Below are positions 18,147 through 27,235 of a stretch of DNA of 64,000 bases, piece by piece (positions within the stretch are counted from its first letter, which is position 1; the number at the start of each line of letters is the position of its first letter). Source of the DNA: an uncultured Anaeroplasmataceae bacterium (lineage in GTDB: Bacteria > Bacillota_I > Bacilli_A > Acholeplasmatales > Anaeroplasmataceae); contig CALUYM010000003.1 of NCBI GenBank assembly GCA_944325035.1, positions 96,543 through 160,542 of the forward strand, read 5' to 3'. The position numbers and the translations under genes were made by a program. The notes beneath the pieces were generated by a model. That model was given only the letters and a program-made list of their open reading frames with translations. It was not told the DNA's origin and ran no database searches.

Positions 18147-20075
18147 ATGAGAGAAAAATTTTATTTAACTACAGCAATTGCATACACTTCATCAACTCCT
18201 CATATTGGGAATGTGTATGAGGCAATTTTAGCTGATGCTATTTGCCGCTTTAAACGCAAACAAGGCTATGATGTTCGTTTTCAAACAGGAACAGATGAAC
18301 ATGGACAAAAGATTGGTGATAAAGCCAAAAAATTAGGAATGGAACCAAAACCTTATGTTGATAAAATCGCAGGTGAATTAAAAGGCATCTACGATATGAT
18401 GAATGTCAGCTATGATCGTTTTATTCGTACAACTGATGAAGATCACGTTAAACAAGTTCAAGCTATTTTTACTAAATTATATGAACAAGGAGATATTTAC
18501 AAAGGTGAATACGAAGGAAATTACTGCGTATCATGTGAAGCTTATGTATCAGAAAAGGATTTAGTAAATGGTTGTTGTCCAGATTGTGGAAGCAAAGTTG
18601 AACTTACAAAAGAAGAATGTTATTTCTTAAAATTAAAAAAATATCAAGATCGTTTAATTGAACATATTAATAAACACCCTGAGTTTATTCAACCAGAATC
18701 AAGAAGAAATGAAATGGTTAATAATTTCTTAAAAGGTGATTTACCTGATTTATGTGTATCAAGAACTTCATTCAAATGGGGAATTCAAGTTCCATTTGAT
18801 AAAAAACATGTGGTTTATGTTTGGATTGATGCTCTTGCTAACTATATTACAGGATTAGGCTATGATGCAAATGGTAACAGTAATGATTTATTTAATAAAT
18901 ACTGGCCTTGTGATGTTCATTTAATTGGTAAAGATGTATTAAGATTCCATACAATTTATTGGCCAATTATGTTAATGGCTTTGAATTTACCTTTGCCAAA
19001 ACAAGTTTTTGGACATCCTTGGATTTTATTTGGTCATGATAAAATGTCTAAATCAAAAGGAAATGTTATTTATACTAATGAGTTAGTTGATATCTATGGT
19101 GTTGATGCAGTTAGATATTATGTTTTACATGAAATCCCTTTTGCTCAAGACGGTTCAATTACATATGAATTATTAACTGATAGATATAATGCAGATTTAG
19201 CTAACACACTTGGAAACTTAGTGTCAAGAACTATGGCGATGGCTAATAAATATTTTGGTGGGGAAGTAGCTTATAAGGGAAGTCACTTTGAATTTGATGA
19301 ACAAGTATTTGCTGAATTAAAACAAACTAAACTTCAAGTTAATAAATATATTGATGAATTGAAAATTGGCGATGCAATTGAAGTTATTATTAAATTGCTA
19401 CGTCGAGCTAATAAGTATATTGATGAGACAGCACCATGGGTTTTAGCTCGTGATGAAGCTTCTAGGGATGCTTTAGAAAGTGTTATCTATATTTTATTAG
19501 ATATTATTCGTCAAGCTGCTATCTTATTAGAATCATTTATTCCTTCGACAAGTGAAAAGATTTACGAAGGACTAAGTATTATTGATTCTAGTTTTGAAGC
19601 ATTAGAATTTGGATATGTTAAAAAGTTCATTACTAAAGAAGCTTTAAAGTTATTCCAAAGAATTGATTTTGAAGAAATCAAGAAAACTTTAGAAGAAAAA
19701 GAAACTAAGAAAGCTTCTAATGAAGTAAAAGAAGAAAAACCAGTTCAAGATTTAATCACAATTGATGAATTTGATAAGATTAAGTTAGTTGTTGGAAAAA
19801 TCGTAGAAGCTAAAAAGCATCCAAAGGCTGATAAATTATTAGTCTTTAAAGTAGATATTGGTAGTGAAGTACGCCAAATCGTATCAGGTATTGCTAAATT
19901 TTACGAACCAGAAGCTCTAGTTGGTAAAAAGGTAGTAGTTGTTTCAAATTTAGCACCAGTTAAATTACGTGGTGAAGTATCAGAAGGTATGTTATTATGT
20001 GCAGCTAATGCTGACGATTCAGCTTTAGAATTATTGAATATTGATTCGTTAAATCCGGGAGATATCGTAAGATAA
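18147..20075 (+). CDS. metG: Methionyl-tRNA synthetase with C-terminal tRNA-binding domain
   Basis: Class I synthetase charging tRNA-Met. The HIGH signature appears as SSTPHIGNVYEA and KMSKS as HDKMSKSKGNV. A zinc knuckle (CVSCEAY...GCCPDCG) is inserted in the connective peptide. After the helical anticodon domain and a charged linker near 520-550, a C-terminal EMAP/Trbp111 OB-fold begins (DKIKLVVGKIVEAKKHPKADKL without gaps in the sequence, residues about 551 onward). Length 642 is normal. A TGGAGG site precedes the ATG; a TATAAT lies about 35 bases upstream. Confidence 0.97.
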   Translation: MREKFYLTTAIAYTSSTPHIGNVYEAILADAICRFKRKQGYDVRFQTGTDEHGQKIGDKAKKLGMEPKPYVDKIAGELKGIYDMMNVSYDRFIRTTDEDHVKQVQAIFTKLYEQGDIYKGEYEGNYCVSCEAYVSEKDLVNGCCPDCGSKVELTKEECYFLKLKKYQDRLIEHINKHPEFIQPESRRNEMVNNFLKGDLPDLCVSRTSFKWGIQVPFDKKHVVYVWIDALANYITGLGYDANGNSNDLFNKYWPCDVHLIGKDVLRFHTIYWPIMLMALNLPLPKQVFGHPWILFGHDKMSKSKGNVIYTNELVDIYGVDAVRYYVLHEIPFAQDGSITYELLTDRYNADLANTLGNLVSRTMAMANKYFGGEVAYKGSHFEFDEQVFAELKQTKLQVNKYIDELKIGDAIEVIIKLLRRANKYIDETAPWVLARDEASRDALESVIYILLDIIRQAAILLESFIPSTSEKIYEGLSIIDSSFEALEFGYVKKFITKEALKLFQRIDFEEIKKTLEEKETKKASNEVKEEKPVQDLITIDEFDKIKLVVGKIVEAKKHPKADKLLVFKVDIGSEVRQIVSGIAKFYEPEALVGKKVVVVSNLAPVKLRGEVSEGMLLCAANADDSALELLNIDSLNPGDIVR

Positions 20076-20076
20076 C

Positions 20077-21000
20077 ATGTCAAAAATTAATAAAAAAAGA
20101 TTATTGGATGACCTTCTTAGAACCTTTATTGTTGTATTAGCTAATATTTTATTATCATTTGCAACTGTGTGGTTTCTAGAACCAGCTCGCTTATACTCTG
20201 GTGGTGCGACGGGTCTTGCCCAATTAGTCGTAAGATTAATTGAAAGTTTAGGGGGGAAATTTAATCTTGGATTGATGACATTTATCATCAATATTCCAAT
20301 TGCCATCATTGGTTGGCATTTTGTTTCAAAACGTTTTGCTATTTTTTCAATTATGGCAATTATTGTTCAGTCATTAGCAACTGGACTAATTAAAGATTCA
20401 CCTTTTGAGGCACTTGCGACTGATATTGTAACTATAAATGGTCCAGTAATGAATCATGGTGGAATTTTAACGCTTGCTATCTTTGGTGGTCTTCTTGCTG
20501 GTTTTGCCGCAGGACTTGCATTAAAATTTGGTACTTCAACAGGTGGTATTGATATTGTTGCGCAAGCTTGTGCATTGCATAAGGGAATTAGTATTGGAAT
20601 TGTGACATTATCAGTTAATATATTAATTGCAATTATCGGTGGTGGTATTTTACAAGGTAGTTTTATCGTTGTATTATATACATTTGTTCGCTTAATTTTA
20701 AATAGTTTAGTCACTGATAAAATTCACACAGCTTATACATATACTAGTTTAAATATTTTTACAGCTCATGGTGAGGAAATTGCAAAACTATTAATGCAAG
20801 AATTAAATCGAGGATGTACAATTTTTGAGGGTACGGGAGCATATACACATCAAATTCATACAGAATTATATTGTGTATTATCAACTTATGAAGTTGAACG
20901 AGCAATTCATATCATTAGAGGCTTTGATAAACAGGCGTTTGTCGTAATATCGCCAGTTCGTCGAGTTGCAGGGAACTTCATTAAGAAAACAATCGTATAA
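20077..21000 (+). CDS. YitT family membrane protein (DUF161/DUF2179)
   Basis: A 307-residue membrane protein with about five or six helices in its first 190 residues (EPARLYSGGATGLAQL, ALKFGTSTGGIDIVAQ are YitT-family signatures), then a soluble C-terminal DUF2179 domain with NRGCTIFEGTGAYT and RRVAGNFIKKTI. The biochemical role of YitT proteins is not established; transport or signalling has been proposed. It starts one base after metG ends, so the two are co-transcribed and share the following terminator. Confidence 0.88.
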   Translation: MSKINKKRLLDDLLRTFIVVLANILLSFATVWFLEPARLYSGGATGLAQLVVRLIESLGGKFNLGLMTFIINIPIAIIGWHFVSKRFAIFSIMAIIVQSLATGLIKDSPFEALATDIVTINGPVMNHGGILTLAIFGGLLAGFAAGLALKFGTSTGGIDIVAQACALHKGISIGIVTLSVNILIAIIGGGILQGSFIVVLYTFVRLILNSLVTDKIHTAYTYTSLNIFTAHGEEIAKLLMQELNRGCTIFEGTGAYTHQIHTELYCVLSTYEVERAIHIIRGFDKQAFVVISPVRRVAGNFIKKTIV

Positions 21001-21001
21001 A

Positions 21002-21040
21002 AAATAATCCTCTTAAGGTTACTTAGGAGGATTATTTTTG
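21002..21040 (+). terminator. Intrinsic terminator after metG-yitT
   Basis: AAATAATCCTC with TTAA pairs with TTAGGAGGATTATTT around a short loop, ending in a T run. Confidence 0.9.
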
Positions 21041-21060
21041 TCTATATTTCGAATAATTAT

Positions 21061-21089
21061 TTGACAAAAAAAAAGTGAAAAGATAGAAT
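21061..21089 (+). promoter_or_regulatory. Sigma-A type promoter for the tandem EAL genes
   Basis: A perfect TTGACA (21061-21066), 17-bp spacer and TAGAAT (21084-21089). A second TATAAT at 21117-21122 lacks a good -35 at proper distance. Confidence 0.65.
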
Positions 21090-21164
21090 ATAGACAAGTA
21101 AAATCATTAAAAATGATATAATATTTAAAACGTAAATTTATGAGGAAAGGGTTTGGCCTGAAAG

Positions 21165-23543
21165 ATGCGTCTGAAAGATTCAAAACTACATTTGATGTTG
21201 ATAGCCGTTGTTATTACAATACTAGCTATTTTTAGTGTTTTTTATTTTACTAGTGTAAAAAATGAACTAAAGGCTGATGCAAGTAAAAATGCATTATTGA
21301 GTGCAGAAGAGAGTTTATCATATTATAATCGTAAGATTGATTATTATCGTTACAGTTTAAAAAAAGATGAACAATTAGAAGAATTAGAAGATGTGACTAG
21401 TTTTAACCAAGAATATTTAGATTTTTTTATTGAAAATGTATATATTGGAAAAGAATCGATTTTGGAAGGCACACAAAATAATAACTATTATTTATATATA
21501 AAATCAGATAGTAAAATTGTCAGAACTAATCTTTCAAATGTGTTGCCAATTGAAGAAACCGAAAAAATTGATTATTCTGCTTTTTTTATTGGCAGTAGTG
21601 GAGAGGTAATTACAAGTAGAACAATTACAACACCAATCTATTCGTTTTTACAAAATCAAGGAAATAATGATTTAACAGAACTTAAAGCGAGCACAAATGA
21701 AAAAAGTAATTATTCACAGATTGTTACTATTGATGGAACATTATATACTTTAAGTTTGATTAATATGATTGATGAAGTGTATTATTTAGAGATGAACGAA
21801 GCAGTTAATTTAATTACTGTTTTAGATAAAAACAAAACACTAACCTATGTTTTTGGAAGTGTTATTACAATATCTATTGTCGCTGTTTGCATTGTTTTTT
21901 ATTTAGCTTACCGTAAACAAAGTCGTTATCGTTTTAATCGAGGCGTTAATCCACCAGGCTCATTTATCATTAAGGTTGATAAAAAGTGTAATATTATTGA
22001 GTCTAATAAAGATTTTAAAACGCTAGTTGATCGTAATAACTTTGTTAATAATATCGGAAATCTAATCACAATGGATGGGAAGATTGTCCAAGAGTGTTTA
22101 GGAAGAGTAAATGATATAATTTTAATTTTAATTGAAAAAGAAAATCCACTTTATATTAATTTTTTAATTTTTAATTATGGTAAATATTATTATTTAATTG
22201 GAAAAGATACGACTGAACAATTTAAAAAAGTTGAAAGATTAGAAAATATTACTCTAATGAATCAAATCACTAAACTTCCTAACTATAGTCAAATGCAAAC
22301 TGAATTCATTGAATTTAATCTTGGTTCATTTGATAAATTTCAAACTTATATTTTAGTTAATATGATTGAGCATGCTGAATTAGAAAAATTATTTGGACAA
22401 TATGTTTTAAATGATATTATTGTAGAAACAGCATTGAGATTACGAGGCATTTGTAAACAAGCTCGTCTATATCATGTTTCTGAGCATTGTTTTACTATCC
22501 ATGTATCGAACTATGTACGTGAAGATAATGCAAATTTAATGAAAGAAATAATGAGAGTATTGCGACAATCATATACGGTTAACTCAAATACTATTTTAGT
22601 TAAGTTTAAATACGCAACTGTTGATATACTACCGAATGAGGTAAAAACAATTACGCTTGAAGAAATTAATAAACGTCTACAAATGACAATGGAACGTGTT
22701 GAAAAGTTAGTTAATCGCGATGTACTAGCATATGATATAAATGTTAAGCAATATAATGATTATCGTATTCAAATGCAAATGGATATTCTTGTAGCATTAA
22801 AAGAAGGTGAGTTTGAAATGTATTTTCAACCACAATATTCTTTAGAAGAAGGATATATTAAAGGATTTGAGTCATTGTTAAGATGGAATAATCCAAAATA
22901 TAAGTCTGTTTCTCCTCAAGAATACATTGAGTTATCAGAGCAATGTGGATATATCACCCAAATCGGTAATTATGCCATTCGTGAAGTTTTACGAAAAACG
23001 AAAGAACTTGAAGCATATGATGTAGTTGTAGCATTAAACGTGTCTCCAGCTCAAATCTTACAAACAGGTTTTACTAGTTTCTTGTTAGAAGAATTTGAAC
23101 GAAATGAATTAAAGCCTGGAAGTATTGCGATTGAAATTACGGAAACATTCTTAATGGAAAATTTCAATATTATTTTAGATAAGCTTAATCTTTTAAAATC
23201 AAGAGGTATTTTAATCCACTTAGATGACTTTGGAACAGGTTATTCTTCAATGCAATATATTCAAGAATTGCCAATCGATACTATTAAAGTAGACCGTGCA
23301 TTCATTAAAGATATTGCATCAAGTAAGCCATCAAAGGCGATTACGAGAACAATTATTAATCTTGCTAAATTACTTAATTTAGAAGTTATAGCAGAAGGTG
23401 TTGAAACCCAAGATCAGTCTACAATTTTAAAGCAATTAGGAGCAACTCTTATTCAAGGTTATTTAATTAGTCGACCAGTTCCATTTCAACAAGCTTTAAA
23501 AGATTTAGAAAAACGTGGTAAAAAGAAAAAGGATGTGAAATAA
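21165..23543 (+). CDS. Membrane c-di-GMP phosphodiesterase (degenerate GGDEF + intact EAL)
   Basis: A 792-residue sensor enzyme. Helices at about 10-30 and 226-248 bracket an extracytoplasmic sensor of some 190 residues; a PAS-like region follows, then a GGDEF fold whose signature is lost (YHVSEHCFTIHV at that position). The EAL domain (about 545-785) keeps all catalytic residues: FESLLRW, VALNVSPAQ, IEITETF, LDDFGTGYSS, IKVDRAF, IAEGVET, IQGYLISRP. It should hydrolyse c-di-GMP in response to an external signal. The start is one base-set after a GAGG/AAAGGG site with unusually long spacing. It overlaps no neighbour but is one base from the next gene. Confidence 0.92.
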   Translation: MRLKDSKLHLMLIAVVITILAIFSVFYFTSVKNELKADASKNALLSAEESLSYYNRKIDYYRYSLKKDEQLEELEDVTSFNQEYLDFFIENVYIGKESILEGTQNNNYYLYIKSDSKIVRTNLSNVLPIEETEKIDYSAFFIGSSGEVITSRTITTPIYSFLQNQGNNDLTELKASTNEKSNYSQIVTIDGTLYTLSLINMIDEVYYLEMNEAVNLITVLDKNKTLTYVFGSVITISIVAVCIVFYLAYRKQSRYRFNRGVNPPGSFIIKVDKKCNIIESNKDFKTLVDRNNFVNNIGNLITMDGKIVQECLGRVNDIILILIEKENPLYINFLIFNYGKYYYLIGKDTTEQFKKVERLENITLMNQITKLPNYSQMQTEFIEFNLGSFDKFQTYILVNMIEHAELEKLFGQYVLNDIIVETALRLRGICKQARLYHVSEHCFTIHVSNYVREDNANLMKEIMRVLRQSYTVNSNTILVKFKYATVDILPNEVKTITLEEINKRLQMTMERVEKLVNRDVLAYDINVKQYNDYRIQMQMDILVALKEGEFEMYFQPQYSLEEGYIKGFESLLRWNNPKYKSVSPQEYIELSEQCGYITQIGNYAIREVLRKTKELEAYDVVVALNVSPAQILQTGFTSFLLEEFERNELKPGSIAIEITETFLMENFNIILDKLNLLKSRGILIHLDDFGTGYSSMQYIQELPIDTIKVDRAFIKDIASSKPSKAITRTIINLAKLLNLEVIAEGVETQDQSTILKQLGATLIQGYLISRPVPFQQALKDLEKRGKKKKDVK

Positions 23544-23544
23544 T

Positions 23545-24984
23545 ATGTTTTTAGGTACAGATCCATTTAATATCATAATGACAATTTTCGCTGTGATTAT
23601 CCTACTAGTTTTAATCTTTGGAATGTATAAGTTAGTAATTCATGAGGAAAAAAAGTATTCGGAAGAAAAGAATATCTTATCAGAAAAACTAGTTTCTAAA
23701 GCGGAATTTAAAGATCAAGTTCAAAATACAATTGCTCGTGTTGGTTCTTTTGGTTCATTCACTGCTTGCCAAATTGAAATTGAAAAGTATGATGAGTTAC
23801 TTGATACTTTTGGTAAAGCTAAAATTAATATTGTCTTAAAATTAATGAGTGATCGAATTTCAGAAATTTCTAAAAATTATATTGCGACCCTTTTATCTGA
23901 TGGCAAATTTTTAGTCTTATTTAAGAAAGAAGTTAACTATGATGAATTAAATGAGGATATGAGTTATTTAATTGAAACCCTTTCAGCATCATATCAAGTT
24001 GGATACGATGATGAAGTGACTGTGGCGATTGTGGTTGGAGTGGCTACTTATCCGACATGTGGTTCAAATTACAAAGAGTTATTGCAAAGTTTAGAGCTTG
24101 CTACGTATGTTGCAAGAAAAAATGGAGTTAATACTTACTCATTATACAGTACGAATATTGAAGAAGAGGAAAGTTCTAATCTTGAATCTTATAAAGAAGT
24201 TCGTCGTGCGATTGAGAATAATGAATTTTGTTTGCATTATCAGCCAATTATTAATATTCAAGAACGTAAATTGTTAGGTTTCGAATCATTTTTACGTTGG
24301 AATCATCCAACTTTAGGTGTAATCCAACCAAATAAATTCATTCATATTCTTGAACAATCAGGAGATATTAATACCTTAAATAGATGGGGAATTGAGGCTG
24401 TATGCCAAGAATTAGTAGAGATTGATTCATTTACAGGAACTGATGAAATAATTATTTCTATTAACTTATCAACAAAGCAGTTAATGAGTGATAATATCTT
24501 AGATGAGTTTAAAAAGATAGTGACAAAGTATAAAATTTCTCCAAATCGTATTTGTTTAGAAATCGGAGAATATGCATTATATGAAAAAGTAAATTCAATG
24601 CATTATAACTTACTTCGTCTTCGTGATTTTGGTTTTAGAATTTCTGTTGATGGTCTAGGACTAGATTATAATGTATTATCAAAACTTGAAAGAGAACCGA
24701 TTGACATGATTAAGTTAGATAAAGGGTTCCTTGAAGATATTACAAACAATTATATGAATGAAAAGTTTGCTGAGATTCTTGTTGAATCATCAGCTAACTT
24801 AAATCGTTTAGTTATAGCTGAGTGTGTAGAAACAAATGAACATGTAAGATATATCTTAAATCACAATATTGTTTTTGGTCAAGGTTACTATTTTTCTAAG
24901 CCATTAGAGGCTGCGGCTGTTATGTCTTATATCAAAGAAGCAAGTTATCAAAAACAAATTGAAGAATCTTTTAAAACAGAATAG
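23545..24984 (+). CDS. Membrane protein with degenerate GGDEF and degenerate EAL domains
   Basis: A 479-residue partner with a single N-terminal helix (about 8-32), a short charged linker, a GGDEF fold with no GGDEF motif (ATLLSDGKFLVLF instead), and an EAL domain from about 225. In the EAL domain the ExLxR is FESFLRW, N (ISINLS), K (IKLDKGF), E (IAECVET) and QGYYFSKP are kept, but the central DDFG is VDGLGLDY, so one metal-binding Asp is lost. It may bind but not cleave c-di-GMP, or act as a regulator of the intact EAL protein encoded just upstream. It ends 100 bases before the promoter of the fibre operon. Confidence 0.88.
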   Translation: MFLGTDPFNIIMTIFAVIILLVLIFGMYKLVIHEEKKYSEEKNILSEKLVSKAEFKDQVQNTIARVGSFGSFTACQIEIEKYDELLDTFGKAKINIVLKLMSDRISEISKNYIATLLSDGKFLVLFKKEVNYDELNEDMSYLIETLSASYQVGYDDEVTVAIVVGVATYPTCGSNYKELLQSLELATYVARKNGVNTYSLYSTNIEEEESSNLESYKEVRRAIENNEFCLHYQPIINIQERKLLGFESFLRWNHPTLGVIQPNKFIHILEQSGDINTLNRWGIEAVCQELVEIDSFTGTDEIIISINLSTKQLMSDNILDEFKKIVTKYKISPNRICLEIGEYALYEKVNSMHYNLLRLRDFGFRISVDGLGLDYNVLSKLEREPIDMIKLDKGFLEDITNNYMNEKFAEILVESSANLNRLVIAECVETNEHVRYILNHNIVFGQGYYFSKPLEAAAVMSYIKEASYQKQIEESFKTE

Positions 24985-25080
24985 AATACTTTACATTTTA
25001 AATTATTTATATATGCTAATAAAAATAATAATAAATGATAAAAATAATCAAGAAAAACTTTGAAAACTTTACCGTTTTTG

Positions 25081-25109
25081 TTGACAAAAAAATAAAATAT
25101 AAGTATAAT
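25081..25109 (+). promoter_or_regulatory. Consensus sigma-A promoter of the fibre operon
   Basis: TTGACA (25081-25086), exactly 17 bp, TATAAT (25104-25109): a full consensus match, so transcription initiation should be strong and control is expected downstream at the riboswitch. Confidence 0.85.
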
Positions 25110-25144
25110 TTTATTAGAAATAGGAATTTAAATTATATAGATGT

Positions 25145-25239
25145 AAAAGGCAAAACTAGAGTGATTTAGTGACGCAAAGCTACAGGGTCTCGGTGAGACA
25201 GCCAGTTGCCAGTATAGAATTTTTATTGGCAACTTTTTT
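25145..25239 (+). promoter_or_regulatory. c-di-GMP-I (GEMM-I) riboswitch with intrinsic terminator
   Basis: The aptamer at about 25145-25212 has the class-defining blocks: GGCAAAACTAGAG at its 5' side, GTGACGCAAAGC in the middle, an AGGGTCTCGGTGAGACAGCC second arm, and a closing CAGTTGCC. P1 pairs GGCAA (25149-25153) with TTGCC (25206-25210). The expression platform is GTTGCCA (25205-25211) paired with TGGCAAC (25227-25233) followed by six T residues. The terminator's 5' arm is therefore the P1 3' strand: ligand-stabilised P1 blocks the terminator, predicting an ON switch. The aptamer class is clear; the direction of control is inferred from the overlap. Confidence 0.93.
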
Positions 25240-25281
25240 GTTCGACCAGACTTCAACCATGTAAAGAAAAGAGGTGAAAGT

Positions 25282-25998
25282 GTGCCAAAAACAGCTATTA
25301 CAATTGGAAAACTATACGGTAAGAAAAAACTGATAATGTTATTGACAGCTATCTTTGGTTTGCTTTCATCTGTTATCGTAGTTGTAACGTATTATGGGCA
25401 AAATGTTGGTAGCTTCTCGATTAAATTAGACAACGCCTTAACAGATCGACAAATTGCTATTTCATCCGATAAAGAGTTCGCGTGGTTTGACTCGCGGCTT
25501 GAAGCGGCATCTTGTGAAAATGCAACAGTGACAAGTTATCGTTTTATTCGACCTGAAGCTGTAAAAGCCAATGATGGTAATTATTTTGGTACGAATAATG
25601 CTTACGTTGGTTATACTTTCTATATGAAAAATATGGGAACAGATGCAGTGGATATCGAAGAATACATCAATGTTTCAAAATCTACAAAAAATCTAGATCA
25701 AGTGTCATGGATTTGGTATTTTGAAGATGATGAACTAGATGGAAAGGTTTATAAAAAAGAAGATACCTTAATACCAGAAGGCTGGGATGGATATCTTCCA
25801 GATTATCCTCAAACAATTAATTTCTTAGACGACAGTCAAGTAGCAATTAATCAGATAACAAACTTCTTGCCAGGTCAAGTAAAGAAATTTACTATAATCA
25901 TTTGGATGGAAGCTCTAGATCCGGATTTAAGTGATGCTAATTCTGGTGGTCTAATTAATTTCAGTGTTGATTTTACGGTGAAAGATGATGCGATCTAA
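25282..25998 (+). CDS. TasA/CalY-like membrane-anchored fibre protein, first gene of operon
   Basis: A 238-residue exported protein: basic N-terminus (KLYGKKK), a helix at about 18-38, then a beta-rich extracytoplasmic domain. GYTFYMKNMGTDAVDIEEYI matches the conserved strand pair of TasA/CalY-type proteins, and IIWMEALDPDLSDA is a divergent form of the GWDxxCFDA signature in its paralogues. It lacks the usual A-W-F cleavage site, so it may stay anchored and nucleate fibres. Translation starts at a GTG after GAGGTG. Its end overlaps the next gene by 14 bases. It is the first gene behind the c-di-GMP riboswitch. Confidence 0.7.
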   Translation: MPKTAITIGKLYGKKKLIMLLTAIFGLLSSVIVVVTYYGQNVGSFSIKLDNALTDRQIAISSDKEFAWFDSRLEAASCENATVTSYRFIRPEAVKANDGNYFGTNNAYVGYTFYMKNMGTDAVDIEEYINVSKSTKNLDQVSWIWYFEDDELDGKVYKKEDTLIPEGWDGYLPDYPQTINFLDDSQVAINQITNFLPGQVKKFTIIIWMEALDPDLSDANSGGLINFSVDFTVKDDAI

Positions 25999-27199
25999 GC
26001 TGACATTATCACTAGTTGCAATAACGCTTTTAATTGTCACAAGTATTACCTGTACATATGCCTATGTTAGTTATCTCCAAACTTATGTATCTAACATTAA
26101 TATTAACGCTATGTCATCAGAATTTGCATTAATGTCGGTAGATGGTGTTAATTTTAAGCAAGATCTTAGTTATGAAGATATTCAAAAGGCTATAGTTAAA
26201 AAGATTACAGAGGAAGATTTAACAGAAGAAGAAATTGATGAAGTCTATAATTCAATTACTCTATCGCCAGTTTCAAGTCTTAATGGTAAAGATATGTATT
26301 ATTACAATCTTAATGGTGAAAAGAGTAAAGTTGAGTTATCGACAAAAATGTATATATCATTTGATATCTACTTTAAATCTAATTTTGACGAGGCGTTCAC
26401 TTTGTATTTTAATACAGATGATATAAATACAGATTTGAATGAACAGGTTACAAAAATTAATTCAACGTCTACTTTAGTCAATAGTAAAAATCAAGTGCTT
26501 AAACACAATTTTTCTTACTACAATAGTTTGGGAGAAAAAGTAAATGTTGAACCGAATGGTGAAGAACTTGAAATATATGCAAAAGATGCAATTCGGTTTT
26601 CTACTGAAGTCGATGGTAAGGTAAAAATATATGAACCTAATTTGGGACTGGGTTCATATGCTACTACCATCAATAGTGATGAGTATAGTGGAATTTATAA
26701 GCCTTATTTATCTCGATATGATTCAGCTAAAAATGCTAGCTTTACGTATGTTCAAAATGAAGGATTCGGAGGTAAAGCTTTAGAATATGCAGATTTACCT
26801 CATATTTATCAAGGTTTTGAAGAAGTAGAAGCTTTAGAAATAACATCGTTTAACTATTATCAAGAAACAAAGAAAGTAACATTTACTTTTTGGTTAGAAG
26901 GATTTGATGCAGATTGTATCGATGCAATTATTGATAATATGCTCGAAATTAGCCTATCATTTAGAGGTAGTACTAATTTAGAGACTTATCGAATAAGATA
27001 CCATAATAATAGTCAAGTCGAAGAGGTTGAATATATTAATAGTCCACTTCGCAGTGGTAACAATCCACTTTTCATAACAAGACATGGATATCGTTTTGGA
27101 GGTTGGTATGAAGATGAAGCATGTACCATTGAATTTAACTTCAATCTTTCATCTTTATTGCCGGTTAGAAATGCATATCTAAATTGGATAAAAATATAG
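25985..27199 (+). CDS. TasA-like surface protein with C-terminal InlB-type repeat
   Basis: A 404-residue exported protein. The signal peptide ends CTYAYVSYLQ, the SipW-type cleavage pattern. The body has SSEFALMSVDGVNFKQDL and a later WLEGFDADCIDAI, both shared with the operon's other large subunit at 29.1 kb. From about residue 335 it carries a separate module (RIRYHNNSQVEEVEYI..., then HGYRFGGWYEDEACT), which fits one Listeria-Bacteroides (InlB B-repeat/Flg_new) unit, a ubiquitin-like fold found in adhesins. It may be the adhesive tip or the cap of the fibre. Tandem ATGs (25985, 25988) leave the exact start open. Confidence 0.75.
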   Translation: MMRSKLTLSLVAITLLIVTSITCTYAYVSYLQTYVSNININAMSSEFALMSVDGVNFKQDLSYEDIQKAIVKKITEEDLTEEEIDEVYNSITLSPVSSLNGKDMYYYNLNGEKSKVELSTKMYISFDIYFKSNFDEAFTLYFNTDDINTDLNEQVTKINSTSTLVNSKNQVLKHNFSYYNSLGEKVNVEPNGEELEIYAKDAIRFSTEVDGKVKIYEPNLGLGSYATTINSDEYSGIYKPYLSRYDSAKNASFTYVQNEGFGGKALEYADLPHIYQGFEEVEALEITSFNYYQETKKVTFTFWLEGFDADCIDAIIDNMLEISLSFRGSTNLETYRIRYHNNSQVEEVEYINSPLRSGNNPLFITRHGYRFGGWYEDEACTIEFNFNLSSLLPVRNAYLNWIKI

Positions 27200-27235
27200 T
27201 TATACTACTGAAATATTAAAAAACAAGGAGAAATT

